A model generated the notes under the pieces. The model made no database searches. It was not told where the DNA came from and saw only the letters and a list, made by a program, of their open reading frames with translations. From positions 1,054,001 through 1,118,000 of the forward strand of contig CM031563.1 of NCBI GenBank assembly GCA_018466975.1: a stretch of 64,000 bases of DNA, in the 5' to 3' direction. This DNA is from Sparassis latifolia. Taxonomy: Eukaryota > Basidiomycota > Agaricomycetes > Polyporales > Sparassidaceae. The position numbers were made by a program, and so were the translations under genes. Positions 11,901 to 23,195 of this stretch are shown one piece after another (positions within the stretch are counted from its first letter, which is position 1; every line of letters begins with the position of its first letter).

Positions 11901-13964
11901 GTGGCGAATGACACTGTCAACTTCGTCCAACGTTTGCGGCTGATTGGACTTTTTGGTCACAAGCGGTACAGGAAGTCGCACATGCGCTGCCTTTTTGGAA
12001 GATCTTCTGGGTAGTCTGATTGTAAGTCGTTGAGAATTGTCAGTGACCGGCTGGATGACGTCGGCACTCTGTAGAGATTCGCGGAGTCGCTTTCGTGTCC
12101 GCCTAGCGATGGAAGGAGGCTCGCGAGGAGCAGTGACATCCTCCGAAGCCACAATTTCGGGTTCTGACCCCAGTCCAGCTTGAGGTATCCCGGACTGCAT
12201 CGCCGAATTTCCAACGGTGGGTTCCGAATGCTCAGGCACAGCATCTGCAGGAGGCTGTAACTGCACACCGGCCTGCTGCTGTCGACAAGAAGACCCCCTT
12301 CCTCCTCTGCATGCCATCTGGGCCTCCTCTGGACGTGTCGCGTGCCCACCGTCCTCAGCATCCCTGTAGCGACGACGTTTTTGAGCAGGACCGGCCAGTG
12401 GAACGTCTGGCCTTGCATCCTTCAACTTTTTATTGGCAGTTTTCTTCGCTGAAGAGCGAGTCACGCGAACCTTGTCAACAGCTGCAGAAGGGAAATTCCG
12501 AAGTCTCCCCTTGATATTGTCGCTCTGGTGCTGTTCCGGCACAGATATAGCAGAGGTCGCTGCGTCCGCTGCAGGAGATGGAACTGCGGAACATGGTTTC
12601 TGCGGTGCGATCGCATTCCTCTTCCGTGGGTTCGTGGCTTTAGGTGGCGCTATTATCGCTGAGAGGGTTGCACCTATATTAGCGACCTTCGATTTCTTCG
12701 CCGCTTTCTTGCGATTAGTAGACCTTGTCTGTGGCTTCTCTCTCAGATTGTTCTTGAGTGCTTCGTGCTTAGCATCCGAAGGAGCCTGCGATTTCGGAGT
12801 GCCCAAGAAATCTTCCTTGAGTTTTGCCTCATACAAGGTCTCCCTCTCCATCAACTTTGTGAGATTCTGGCGATTGGATGCAGTCCTTCCGGGGTTTCGC
12901 CTCCTGCCTGCGCCATTCGCATTGCATTCGACATCAAATACGAGTTGTTCAGCTGGAGGACCGTCCTCTTTGAGAGATTCATCGGATGTGAGCTCACTGA
13001 GCGAAGAAGGATCGTCTTCGTTCGTACGAGCGTCGTTCATGGGGGCAACACCTGATACAACTCTTGAGGCCGTGTACGCAAACTGCGAGACAGGGATGTC
13101 GTCTGAAGAAGAGTGGGAAGAGCTAGAAGGTTGTTCGTTGATAGCTTTACGTTTGTTGCTCTGTTCTTCACCAATGTTCTGCTTCTCGAGAGGTGAAGAA
13201 GGCCCATACGCGACTCCGATGACTTGAGCAGACGCTGAGAGCAGTAGCTGGGCATCCGGAATGGGTATGTCAACGGTACGTTCGAAAGAAGAATGAAGGT
13301 TGTCTGGGGTTGCGCGAGTAGTGGCATGCTGAGGAACTTCGTTTGTGGGTCTGTCGTCTTCCCCTTCACTAACCTCAGCATCGTACGCGTCCTCAGCATT
13401 ACGAGACAAATGCTTTGGGCGTCTCCGACGATTTCCCCGGTGGTGGGTAGGAGAGCCTGCATGTGCACCAGAATCGGAACCGACAGGCAGTAGCACACGA
13501 GCATGTGCGCCGGACCCCCAGACGCGTTCGTCTACGAAATATTGAAAACCACGCGACTTGCGCTCCTGCAGAAGGTACCGTTTGGCCTCATCGCGGTCGC
13601 CGTTGTAAAGGCGCCAATAGAAGTCGATGAAAATCTCCAGTTCCGGAGAGTCTGCGAGGACGAGAGTGTTCTGGACGGACGTTTCCTCTTCCGGGCTTGC
13701 AGCGAATGCCAGCCTCAACCAAGCTTGTATCGCTCCCTATAAGACGCGTCAGAACGCGTCAATCGTAATCATGGTTAGCGCGACTGCACTTGCACCTACA
13801 CTCACCGCCTCTTTCTGAAAATCAGCGCGTGGAGTTACGCAAAACCAATCAGTTTTTCCCCTGCCGCGTCTGTTGGGGAGATCCGCACTATGGACTGCGA
13901 ACAGCGTCGAGAGTGGTTCATCCTGTAGAAGATCCTCATCGTCCCAGGACCGAGGCTGCCTCAT
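8994..13964 (-). CDS. Fusion: SRA/YDG-like module, zinc ribbons, AlkB-like 2OG-Fe(II) dioxygenase
   Basis: Exon 1 (13806-13964) codes MRQPRSWDDEDLL. Exon 2 (11661-13736) is a long disordered basic region. Exon 3 starts at 11605 with SRQEVCEAFDWFRSYQGGVY. Next come LIVSHGGGKAESIHTKGG, SVRALLNTFRLQRPVVLL, GYSYVVLGYYHIRHAWAE and VVRYKFAFRWC, whose order recalls a diverged SRA/YDG domain. Two zinc ribbons follow (CSRCNTKS..CLTPSC near 10690-10610; CVRCGR..WECAHCG near 10450-10325). The C-terminus is a 2OG-Fe(II) oxygenase: HSD (His codon 9357-9359, Asp 9351-9353), distal His in FYEHTVVPLNF (9060-9062) and RIAATAR, the R-x5-R of AlkB proteins. AlkB enzymes remove alkyl groups from nucleic-acid bases by oxidation. 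I recall whole proteins of this architecture in Agaricomycetes. The link between 10985 and 10700 could not be spliced cleanly, so two adjacent genes (boundary near 10725) remain possible. Confidence 0.75.
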
Positions 13965-14282
13965 CGTGGATTTTAATGAGTGACAGTTGAAGGAGAGACG
14001 ACCAAAAATAAAGAATGTGTGTGGGTCTGACAACGACTAGTAGCAGACTACTCAACAACTTGCTCGTCTATGTGCCACCTCAGTGGATGAACGGCATAAG
14101 CTCATTTTTGATGGGAGACGGGATTCCCGAGCGCTATGTCTCGGCAAATGCCGGTGAGGCACCGGCCGAATCGCTTTCAGGGGTGTAAAATTGGTGTAAA
14201 CATGGTGGAAAGCTGGCCGTGGTATGGCATAGGTACCTTGGGGATCGTATAATACCCATACAAGCACACTTTTACACGCACT

Positions 14283-14944
14283 TTACTTCGAGGCCAACGC
14301 GTACTGCAACGCCTCGTACACATCCGCCTCTATGCGCGCCTCCATCTTGTCCTCTTCCGATCCATTCCCTGCTGCAACCTTCAAGGCCTCCTGGAGGTTG
14401 GCGCGAACAGCCTGACCATAATTCATTGAAATAAGCTCCATGTAGTCATGCAGGCGTACATTGACCTTACCTCAGCAGAGAAGCTGTCCAACGACGCAGC
14501 CTCCACGGCGTTAATGGTCAACTTGTTGTTGGGGTGAACCGTGGCGAAACCGCCGGAGACTGGTAAAGAGGGGTCAAAGAGGATGCAAAGTACATCAATG
14601 GCGGCAAATACTCACCAAACCACTTCTTTGACGCATTGCTGGACTCGATGACCTCAACGACGCCCGGACGGAGAGGTTCAATAGATGGTACATGGTTCGC
14701 GAGGATACCCATGTCTCCGGTGGCAGCGGATATGTTCACCTGTACGACATCTGTAGAGGAGAAAATGGACTAGATGGGAGGGTCAACTGCTCGTGACTGC
14801 GTCGTAAAGACTTCGACGAACTTCGTGAGGGAGGACCAAAGAAAGTTTGATCTTGTCCGCCGCCTCCGCATATCCGCGCCTGCCTGTGGCAAACGTTTTT
14901 GTCGATCTCCGAGCCGCAGAAGACACAAGACGAAGCGCAGACAT
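14283..14944 (-). CDS. ATP16: Mitochondrial F1 ATP synthase subunit delta
   Basis: This is the central-stalk subunit (bacterial epsilon equivalent) that couples rotation of the c-ring to the F1 head. The start MSALRLVSSAARRSTKTFAT is a typical positively charged mitochondrial presequence. The mature part begins near YAEAADKIKLSLVLPHE. The beta-sandwich domain shows VNISAATGDMGILANHVPSI, LRPGVVEVIESSNASKKWF and SGGFATVHPNNKLTINAVEA. A helical C-terminal hairpin ends YEALQYALASK. About 163 residues with at least three short introns, for example one between LVLPHE and the VNISAATG exon. Family length is normal. It lies downstream of the dioxygenase gene on the same strand, about 320 bases away. 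Confidence 0.95.
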
Positions 14945-15206
14945 GTTTCTGAGATGTGTGTACTTGGTACTCGCCTGTCTAACAGTCGCTGTCGGAGAAT
15001 GCCGGATACTTGTCTCACGTGCCCGGACCCTAACCCCACAAACTTTCAGTCCAGTGGTCGCAGACTCGACGCAGAGCATGCGGTCCAAGAGTCAAGAAAT
15101 GTCCAAGGTCAAATATTCCAAGCCAGGATTCCGGAACATTAATATTAGGTCGTTTCATTGTGAAATTCTCCGGAACTATGTAAAGAAGTATCGACATCCT
15201 GTTTTC

Positions 15207-18200
15207 TCAGCCGTAAGATGATCCTGGTCTCGTCGTAGGGCTCGGCAGAGGTCGACGCATGGGATGAGCAGCAACTGGTACTCCCCCCGGAACCGGAGGT
15301 GCGCTCTGTTGTCGCATATGCATTTGCACGGCATGACGGGGTCGATGGGAACCATGCTGCTGCCAAAGGGAAGATGAAAAAAGTCTCACGAACTCAATCG
15401 CGAGACTCACCCCTCCTCCAGCTTGCTTCTGCTTGGAATAGAATGCGAACAAGTCGGCAATCTGCTGCTCCATCGCCTGACGCTCCCTCTGCAAGCGCCC
15501 GACCTCTTGCGTCATCGCGAGCACCTCTCTCGTGAGTTCCTTCTTAAACTCCTCGACGTGAACTGTAATCCTGTCGTTCAGAGATGTCCGAGACTTCACA
15601 CCGCTCGCTTACTTTGGACATTGATTGCTGTAGCCTCCTTCATAGCCTCAACAAACCTCAGACGTTCGCCGCGGATCTCATTGGACAGCTCTGTGGAAGA
15701 AGGTCAGATCGCGGACGAAGCGCATAAGTCAAACTTATACTCACCACTTCCAAGGATTCGCAGCATGCGTTCATGATCTTGCCGCTGGCGGTTTATCAAT
15801 CCAACAACCGACTCGGTGGCTATAACTAAATGAGCGCAAAGCTTGAGGGGCGCGCAAATACTACTCACTGAGCACGTCGCGCGCCTCCGCATTTCTCCGC
15901 ATTTCTTCCTGCACGGCAGCAATAAGGCCATTCACTGATGCATGGAGTGTCGCGGAATCGTCTTCTCGACCCTTGGCTTCGGCGAGGTGGCTGCGTAAAT
16001 CAGCCAACACACCACTCACAGGCTGCCCCTCTCTATCACCACCTTCAGTATTACCCTGCGCCTCCGGAACAACACCGAGTTCCCTACAAATGTGCTGGAC
16101 GCCTGCGACTACACCGTCTATCTGAGATGTACCGTGATTGACAAAGGCTTCCAGCCACTGGACAGAATCGTCACGACACCATGCAGCAGATGAGAAATTG
16201 TGACTTACGGAATTGAGCTCATTTAGGTACCGGATATTGTCGGTCTGTTGTTCACTCTGCGTGGACCATTGAGGTTGGGCATCTTTGAGCAACATCAGAA
16301 TCTCCTGGATCTTTTCGAAGCTAGTAAATTAGGCGAATTTCGTTGAATAGAACAACAGGTGACCTACCTCCTCGCTCTGCGGTTTGTCACTGTCTCCAGT
16401 ATTTTCGTGAAAACCACGACGATCATTCTGCAGACCTTGACATAAAGATGCCAAGCCATCTAACTTTGCGTGCAATTCGGACAAGTCGACGTGTGGGCCT
16501 CCGTCGGGCACGACCGATCGACCGATGTTCTTCAGCTCGCTGAACTCAGCGACATCTCGCCCTGCCCGGAGTTCTTCGATCTCCTGTGCCCTCGTTGATG
16601 ACGCACTTCGCAGCTCGGCGCGCATCTGGTCTAACTTGTCCATGACATTGGAAAAATCGACCGAGACAGTCGGAGCACCACGTCCCTCCTGCGCAGCAGC
16701 ATGCCGGCGTAGCTCCTCCAGTATGGTGCTGACTTTGGTGCGCACGTCTCCTAGATTCATCCCCGACATCTCTGACCGCCCTTCCAAAGACTTGACAGAT
16801 TGGTCGATGCCCTCTAAGAGCTTCTGGATTTCACCGTTGGCAGCAACTCCATGGGGTGAATCCCGGTCGTAGTGAGGCTCCGACCCGCGCTCACGGCCAC
16901 GATCCATATGCACTGGCTCGGCCTCTGCGGATCCCGCGGCAGCTTCATGAGATGGCTGCTGTCGTAGAGCACCGAATAGAAACGGTGGTCTAACCTCGTG
17001 AACATCTTCAGATGAGTACTGCGAAGTCGGCGAGAACATCGCGACCCCTCGAGTGGATTCCATAAACAACCCCGCCTCACTTGCTGCCACGGGGCTTTCG
17101 AGCTCTATACGTGCTCTGAGCGTGTCAACTTCAGAAGGGACCGAAGTGAGGCGGCCGGAGTACATTGACAGCGGCGACACAGGGCTGGAGGTGTTATATG
17201 ATGCAACGATAGACTCTTCAACACCCAAAGCAGAAGCTGCACTGCTCTGCCTCTGCGCCGATTCGCTGGCGCCGCGAACGCAGTATGTGCTCGGACCACG
17301 AGTATGTACGGGTGTGACCAACAGATGCGAGCCGGTAGGCGTAAGAGTATGATTTGCACCGGAGGAGGTATCAGCCTGCGTCCGCTCAAGCTGGGCAAGA
17401 CGCTGCTTAACCATAGAGAGCTGGCCGAGATTGCGCACAGACGGGCTCTGCGAGCGAGACGGAGTGGAGGGGTGCGACGTGAGAGGAGAAAGCGCGGTTG
17501 GTGTCGCTGGCGGCACAGGGAGGGGGGAGAGGGAAGCGCGGATAGACGATGGCGACTTCGATGGATCATGCAAAGAGTAGCGGACTGGGGACATTGAAGG
17601 CGGAGTGGCGGAAGGGGGAAGCTCGGGGAGGTCGCGCTCCTTGTTTTGGGGAGACGATCGGCTTGCATTGCTAACCGCAAGGGTGGCGAGCTTGGGGAGA
17701 AGGCTGCGGTCTCCGGGATGAGAAATGACAGGAACATGCTCATTTGTACGAGTGCCTGCGCTCAGCGTAGCCTCTAGTAACGGGGAAACGATGCTGGAAG
17801 TATCTGTCCTCCGTTCCTGTGCCTGAAGAATTGCATCCCTAGTAGAACGTCAAGTCGCTACCTAACAATCAAGTCTGAAGGCGAGGGTCTGCTCACCAGA
17901 TAGTGCTGACCCACGTCGCCCGCTCCCCAACCGAACGCGCAGCAAATTTCTCCCTCGGTCTTCCCTCGAAGAGCAGCTCAAAGACCTTCACATCTCCCAC
18001 ATCTGGGCTCCCAGGTAGTAGAGCCCTCTCTTCCGGCGCGAGGTCGTTCAACGATAGCGAGCGTACGTCAGTACAACGAGTGAAAGAGACGATGGAGGTT
18101 GACGGGTTGCCCTGCGCGGTATGCCAGGTGACGAGGACGTGGCTGGAGTGCAGATGCGCGTTGCAGTTCGTCCACACAGGGTGTATAGTAGGCGAGGAAG

Positions 18201-19107
18201 ACCGAGAGAGGTAGAGGAGCGGCCCGGAGAGCTCGGAGCTCGGAGAGATGGGAGTGGTGCAAATCGCCTTCTCGTCTCTGCTGCTGGGAACTGAGAGTTG
18301 CTTCGCGGACACATCAACTGAGCTGTGTAGTACCTGTGACGCAGAAGACCCAACATTGCTTGGGATCGTTGGAAGATCTGCAACACAGTTCTGCTCGAGA
18401 AGTTCCCTGGCAATTCCAGAAGATCTGTTCTTCCTCCCGAAGACCGACAAGAGATTACGAAGGGATTGTCGGATGGGCGAGCGACCCTTGTCTTTCTTGT
18501 CCGGCTTCGGGCTAGATCCTGAGCCATCCTGAGTGCTGACCGTGTCGGATGAAGGGGCGGCACGGCCTCTAGGTGGTGGCTTCAAATTGAAGCGGCCTTC
18601 GTCACGCACACCGCGAGTAGTGTGTGAGCCTGAGGGAAGCCGCGATATCACTTTACGCGCCCCATCCACCAAGGGTCTAGTGCTACGCGGATTTGACTGC
18701 GAACTCATAGATTCATATCGCCCAATCAGTTCCTTCGTGGTTTTCCTCCGCGCGAGTGGAATGGCATCCGCAGCAGAATCCAGGGGGATAGCAAAGTAAG
18801 AATCACGCTGCTCCGTATCGCCTCGAAGCATCCCAGAGAGTGATCCCAACGGCCTGTCTCTCATGTGGCACTGCGACACGTCCGGCGTTCCCGACTGTAT
18901 GCGCACGGCGTCGACAGCGAGTTTACTGGAACCAAATCCCCGTGTTTTGCAGTTCCTGGGGAGGGGAAGCTCGTCCATCGGTGTCGATAGAGATTCTGAA
19001 TCCTGGGTTGCCGAGCTTGCCCTTGTCATCGGCTGCAAATAGACAGAGTAGATCTCCGAGGAGACATCGTATCCTCGAGACATGACGGCGGGAATTGCAC
19101 AAGTCAA
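15207..19107 (-). CDS. PH-domain and coiled-coil protein of unknown function
   Basis: This large protein (over 1,000 residues) is Ser/Pro-rich and mostly disordered. The first exon (17893 to 19083 or 19107) starts MSRGYDVSSEIYSVYL or 24 bases upstream. It carries GRSPIRQSLRNLLSVFGRKN and ends DVKVFELLFEGRPREKFAA, then SVGERATWVSTIW. The last part has the shape of the C-terminal strand and helix of a pleckstrin-homology domain. The exon ending near 16370 is long and disordered, with short heptad-like helices (EIQKLLEGIDQSVKSLEGRS, NVMDKLDQMRAELRSA). Exons from 16320 to 15440 form a long coiled coil ending VLAMTQEVGRLQRERQAMEQ. The tail is basic and proline-rich, ending RPGSSYG. Similar proteins occur across Agaricomycetes. 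A cortical or membrane-scaffold role would fit but is inference. Confidence 0.72.
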
Positions 19108-19670
19108 TAGACATGTTGGATGAACAACTCACCAAGCACCTGCTGGGACAGTCAAATTAGCAACAAGACCGAGGAGGCTGGCCCCATCGATGACACCACC
19201 GGAGGACGCACAAACAGTAATTGGAAGCTTGACGCGTTGGAAGGATGAAACCAGCATGTCGTAGTTTCATGCACATAAGAGAGTTGTTTTCGCCGTGTGT
19301 TGACCTTGTAATAGACAGCAAGCTGTTAGGTGAAACACGAAACCGAATCGATGGAATGTACAACTTGGCTATATAAATTTTCTCACTTTCGGCCTATATT
19401 ATAGCTATAGGATTAGTAACAATGAAAAGTTCAATTGTCTCGAGCTCAGGAACCCACTCAATTTCAAGGAGGCCATGGCGCACAAGCGAGAGTACTGGCA
19501 AAAGTTCAAACTTACTTAAAAGGGTTTAGCGCGAATGCGTCACTACACGAGGCTACTCTACCGCAACACATCGGTGCGCCACGAAGACCACTGAACATCA
19601 CATTGTACAAAGCCTATACTACATCGGCATCACGTCCTAAAGTTCGCATACCGCCTTCAAAGAGAGTGAC
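19108..19670. other. Intergenic region between the PH protein and HSP12
   Basis: About 560 bases. Open frames here are short and lack family features. AT-rich around 19370-19420. Presumably the PH-protein promoter and the HSP12 3' UTR. Confidence 0.5.
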
Positions 19671-20090
19671 TCAGTTATTATCACCCAGGCCTACAGCGTC
19701 CTTCGCCTTCTGCAACATGGAAGGCTGATGAGAACGAAAAAAGTTAGCGTCGGGGATATACATCGGGACAGGAACAAACCTCGTTCTCGTTAGAGTTGCT
19801 GCTGAAGGCATCTCCAGCCTTTTGGCCAGTCGACTTCTCGCTCTGCGGATTGAGGGATGAGAGGTTGGATCAGACAAATGCCGCACGACTTACCTGGGGC
19901 TGGAGGGAGGACGCGATGGAGTCGCCGGTGCCCTTGAGCTTGTCGCCGATATGCTCGGTAGTCGACTTCTGTGAGTCGGGCTGCAGATGGACGCGTCATC
20001 GTGTGTGCGCCAGCGAGCATTCGTCGGGGTGCTCACCTTCATGGCGGAGCTAGCCTTGTCGGTGAAGGATTGTCTGCCAGTATCGGACAT
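19671..20090 (-). CDS. HSP12: HSP9/HSP12-family small heat-shock protein
   Basis: Four exons join cleanly into 85 residues. They begin MSDTGRQSFTDKASSAMK, PDSQKSTTEHIGDKLKGTGD, SEKSTGQKAGDAFSSNSNEN and PSMLQKAKDAVGLGDNN. The MSDTGRQSFTDKA start and the DKLKGT and AKDAVGLG motifs are diagnostic of fungal Hsp12/Hsp9. These are small, soluble, natively unfolded proteins that fold on membranes and protect cells in heat, osmotic and stationary-phase stress. Introns are 50-58 bases long with GT..AG ends. The upstream region has a TATA box and an STRE-type CCCCT motif, consistent with strong stress induction. Confidence 0.96.
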
Positions 20091-20170
20091 GGTGAACAGT
20101 GGATTGGTGGTAAGAGACGAGTGGTGGTAAGTGGGGAAAAGGTGTGAGGCGATAATTCGCGACCGACGGG

Positions 20171-20196
20171 GTTTATATAGGCGGGAGGACCCCCCT
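20171..20196 (-). promoter_or_regulatory. HSP12 promoter: TATA box and STRE-like motif
   Basis: CTATATAAAC on the minus strand (20171-20180) lies about 80 bases upstream of the HSP12 start codon. CCCCT, the stress response element core bound by Msn2/4-type factors in yeast, lies at 20192-20196. An ACGTCA half-site (CRE/ATF-like) is at 20235-20240. Position and gene identity make these plausible. Function is inferred. Confidence 0.6.
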
Positions 20197-20555
20197 TAGA
20201 GGGCGCGCAATATGACGCGCCTGTAAGTGGGACGACGTCATCACCCGGGCATGACGCGTTTCCGCTTGGGGGCCGTGTCGTTCACCGTTCGCGACGCGTC
20301 ACCCATACCCCACTTGTCCAAGATCATGGCCCACGATCTTGACTTGACGTGGGGAGTCAAAATTCGGGGGTTTCCAGAACTTAGAACGGGCGAATATCAT
20401 GCAAATAATTACGACATTAGCATTATTATATGCACCGCAAATACATCGTACACGCATACGTACACATAACAACAAAGCTTGTCCATCCCTGCGCACATGT
20501 ACAACTCGGGTCAACACAGATGAGACAACAGATACAATTAACTGACGGTGCACAT

Positions 20556-22681
20556 TCAAACACGCGCTTCCGACGCCAAGGGCATCGGAGGGTCCGTCAC
20601 GTCGTATCCATGCCCGTCATCCCGCTCTCGCACCTGCCTCCGCCGAGCAATTCGCAGGTACCGCGAGAAACGCGCCGCGGCCGTGGACAGAGGTCGTGCA
20701 GACCCGAACATATGTGGCAGCTCCAGGTGCTCATCGTCACGCGCCATCATCGTCTCTAGCGCATGGAAATCTGTGGCACAAGGTCAGCTGGGAGGCAACG
20801 GACTAAAATGATCTACTCACCTTGCCGACAAATCGGGCAGCTGCTACTCAGCTCTAGTAGCCACTGGTCCACGCACTCGCGATGGAAGCGATGGTGTCCT
20901 TCACACGGTAGCACCCGCAGGTCATCACCGTCCTCGAAGTCCACGATGCAGATAGGGCACGTCTCTCGCCCGATAGCATCAGGAACCACCTCCTTCTCCG
21001 CACGACCGCTAGTCGATGCACGAGTGAGAACGCGTGGGCGTGGACGTGGTAAGGGCGTAAGATGATCCGAGGCTGATGCGCTTGCGCCCGGCGTCGTGAC
21101 ATCCTCCTCCCCCTCGGCGTCCTCCATAGTGCCACCCGAATGGCCATGCACAGACGATTCGCCCTCTTCATCCGTGCTCTTCCGTCCCTGGCTGCTCAGC
21201 CTCCACTCACCATCGACCACCTCCCAGGCCTGCAGCGCAAACTCGCCCGGCATCGCACCATGCGCTAAATCCTCCGCTTCTTCCGCAGTAGGCTGATCGA
21301 CAGGCGAAGACTCGACGTCTTTCGGCCGCACGTTCTCCTCGTGCCCTGAGCTTCCAAACTTGACCACAGGGAACGTATCGAGGATCGCGCGCGTGAGCCC
21401 ACGCGCTCTGCTTTGCGCTGCGCCGAACCCTGGTGCGTCGCCTGCACGCGGGCCGTATCGCTCGGGATGGCGGATCGCTCGGACTGCCTACGGAAGAGCG
21501 GATGTAAGATCTGAGGAATATGAAATCGCGACCAAGTCGGAGACGTACTCCTGATGCAATGACCACACAGAACAACGCTGACACGCAGCCAGTGATAGCA
21601 TAGAGGATGATCCTATGAAATTCTCTCATGAGCCTACCTAGATTGATGTTAGTATGACTACGTACATCGCCAAGCTCGTATTGGCCCCCCCGCCGCTGGA
21701 ACTGCTGGAGAACGACTTTTGCCCTTGGCCATCGGACGGGGCAGGATCCGTCGCATTGTACGCTATGAGGGTCGCGAACACGTACCCTTCAGAGCCGACA
21801 TCGCCGGTGGCAATGGTGTCGTTAATAGCGGAGAAGGATTCATTCAGCAGCGTTGAGTTGAAATAGTAGTACTTGGTATTATTGATCGCATTAAACTGGT
21901 CCTCGATCGCGCTGACAAACAAGTATATCATATTATCACCGCAAGTCAGGTGAGATAGATTAAGAGGTATGTACTTCGCTGTGGCGAGCGACTCCATGGT
22001 GAAGATATCCATGATCTGGTTGAAATTGGCGGGGTCGGCGTAATCGGGATTGATGGTGCAGGACTGGGATTGTAGCGAGTAAAGCAGCTAGATGAATGCG
22101 GCCTATCAAAGTCGAACCGTCACACCAAGGACAGGTACACTCACCGCTGAGACCGCGCCTCGCTGATTTGCTAACGTGAATATATCCGCCTCTTGCGACG
22201 CATTCGTTGCATTGCCGTCACAGGATACTAATGCTATCCAAGGCGTTGTCGCTGCCCAACGTCAACCCACGAAAGCACACGGAAAGACGGTCAGTAGCGA
22301 CACAGCCACCACGATTACATAGACTCACTAAAGTCGTTCGTCGTTAAATTCGTCTCGGAGAAGTGCACGAGCGCGCCCTGTTCAGAGACGAGGCATGAAG
22401 CCAACAACATCAAGTACTGGCAGAACACGAGAGTTCCGCACCTTGCTGACACCCGAGCTCCCCGCACCCACGAGCTGGTACGAGACCTGCTCAGAGTACG
22501 AGGCCATGGGGTACCACTGCAGATCGAGGTGCGACGAGGTGTTCCCTCCACTGCCCACAAGCGCAGTGCTGTTCGTCGGTATCGCCGGGATGTACGCACG
22601 CACGCGTGCGCATAAGCCGCACAAGAACTGTAGCACGCAGAGCCGCAGCCACAGAGTCAAAATCGCCGCCGAGGTGGCCAT
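20556..22681 (-). CDS. PA-TM-RING type E3 ubiquitin ligase
   Basis: The start [20 protein letters not shown] is a signal peptide; an in-frame ATG also lies at 22765. The luminal part has several N-glycosylation sites (NSTAL, NTSSH, NATNAS, NNTKY) and a protease-associated-like segment ([23 protein letters not shown]). A transmembrane helix follows at [20 protein letters not shown]. The cytosolic tail carries a RING-H2 domain: [19 protein letters not shown], then [13 protein letters not shown] and SCPICRQ. Zinc ligands are C..C..C.H..H..C..C in the usual order. PA-TM-RING ligases act on endosomes, Golgi or vacuole membranes and ubiquitinate membrane cargo. The last exon (20556 to about 20770) is a basic helical tail. 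At least four introns. The exact substrate cannot be told from sequence. Confidence 0.88.
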
Positions 22682-23195
22682 TGTCACGGGTGTGGGTGAC
22701 GGTGAGACGGTCGTGTGGCAGCCAGGTTTCAGAGCGTTGCGCGATCCGGGAAAGAGAGTGAACATAGAATTAGCTGTGGGAACTTGCAGCTTAATTAATT
22801 CGGGAACACGACGACCACGAGGATCGGTGCGTGAGTAAGTACGGTTTCAACGCGCAGACATTGTGAGCGGGATCTGGAAAGGACCAATCGTGCCAAGCCT
22901 ACGCGTGCTAGCCGGATTCGGATCGTTGTCGACTTTATATGGATCTCCAAACAATCTCATTGGCTGGGCCCGAGCACAGATTTCCGGAAATGCCAAAAGA
23001 GACTAAATTTGGAATAATATACCTGACGAATATGTCAATTTCACACACTGTAGATTTACATCCGATTCGATTCCATTGCGTGTGTTCGCTGTATTCGACA
23101 TATTGCTGATGATAGGCTATAGCGAGCTTCGTAACATACTTCTCCTCGATGCACAGCATCTCCTTCAATTTGGGTGACCCGGTCTGTCAGTGAGG
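22682..23195. other. Intergenic region upstream of the RING gene
   Basis: About 510 bases between the RING-gene start and the aminotransferase stop. A 77-codon frame (22935-23168, minus) has no recognisable features. I see no gene here. Confidence 0.5.

Noticed and set aside
13037..13504. 155-codon frame, and other long frames opposite or inside 11661-13736
   Set aside because: Shadows of the long disordered exon of the dioxygenase gene. The biased composition opens several frames at once.
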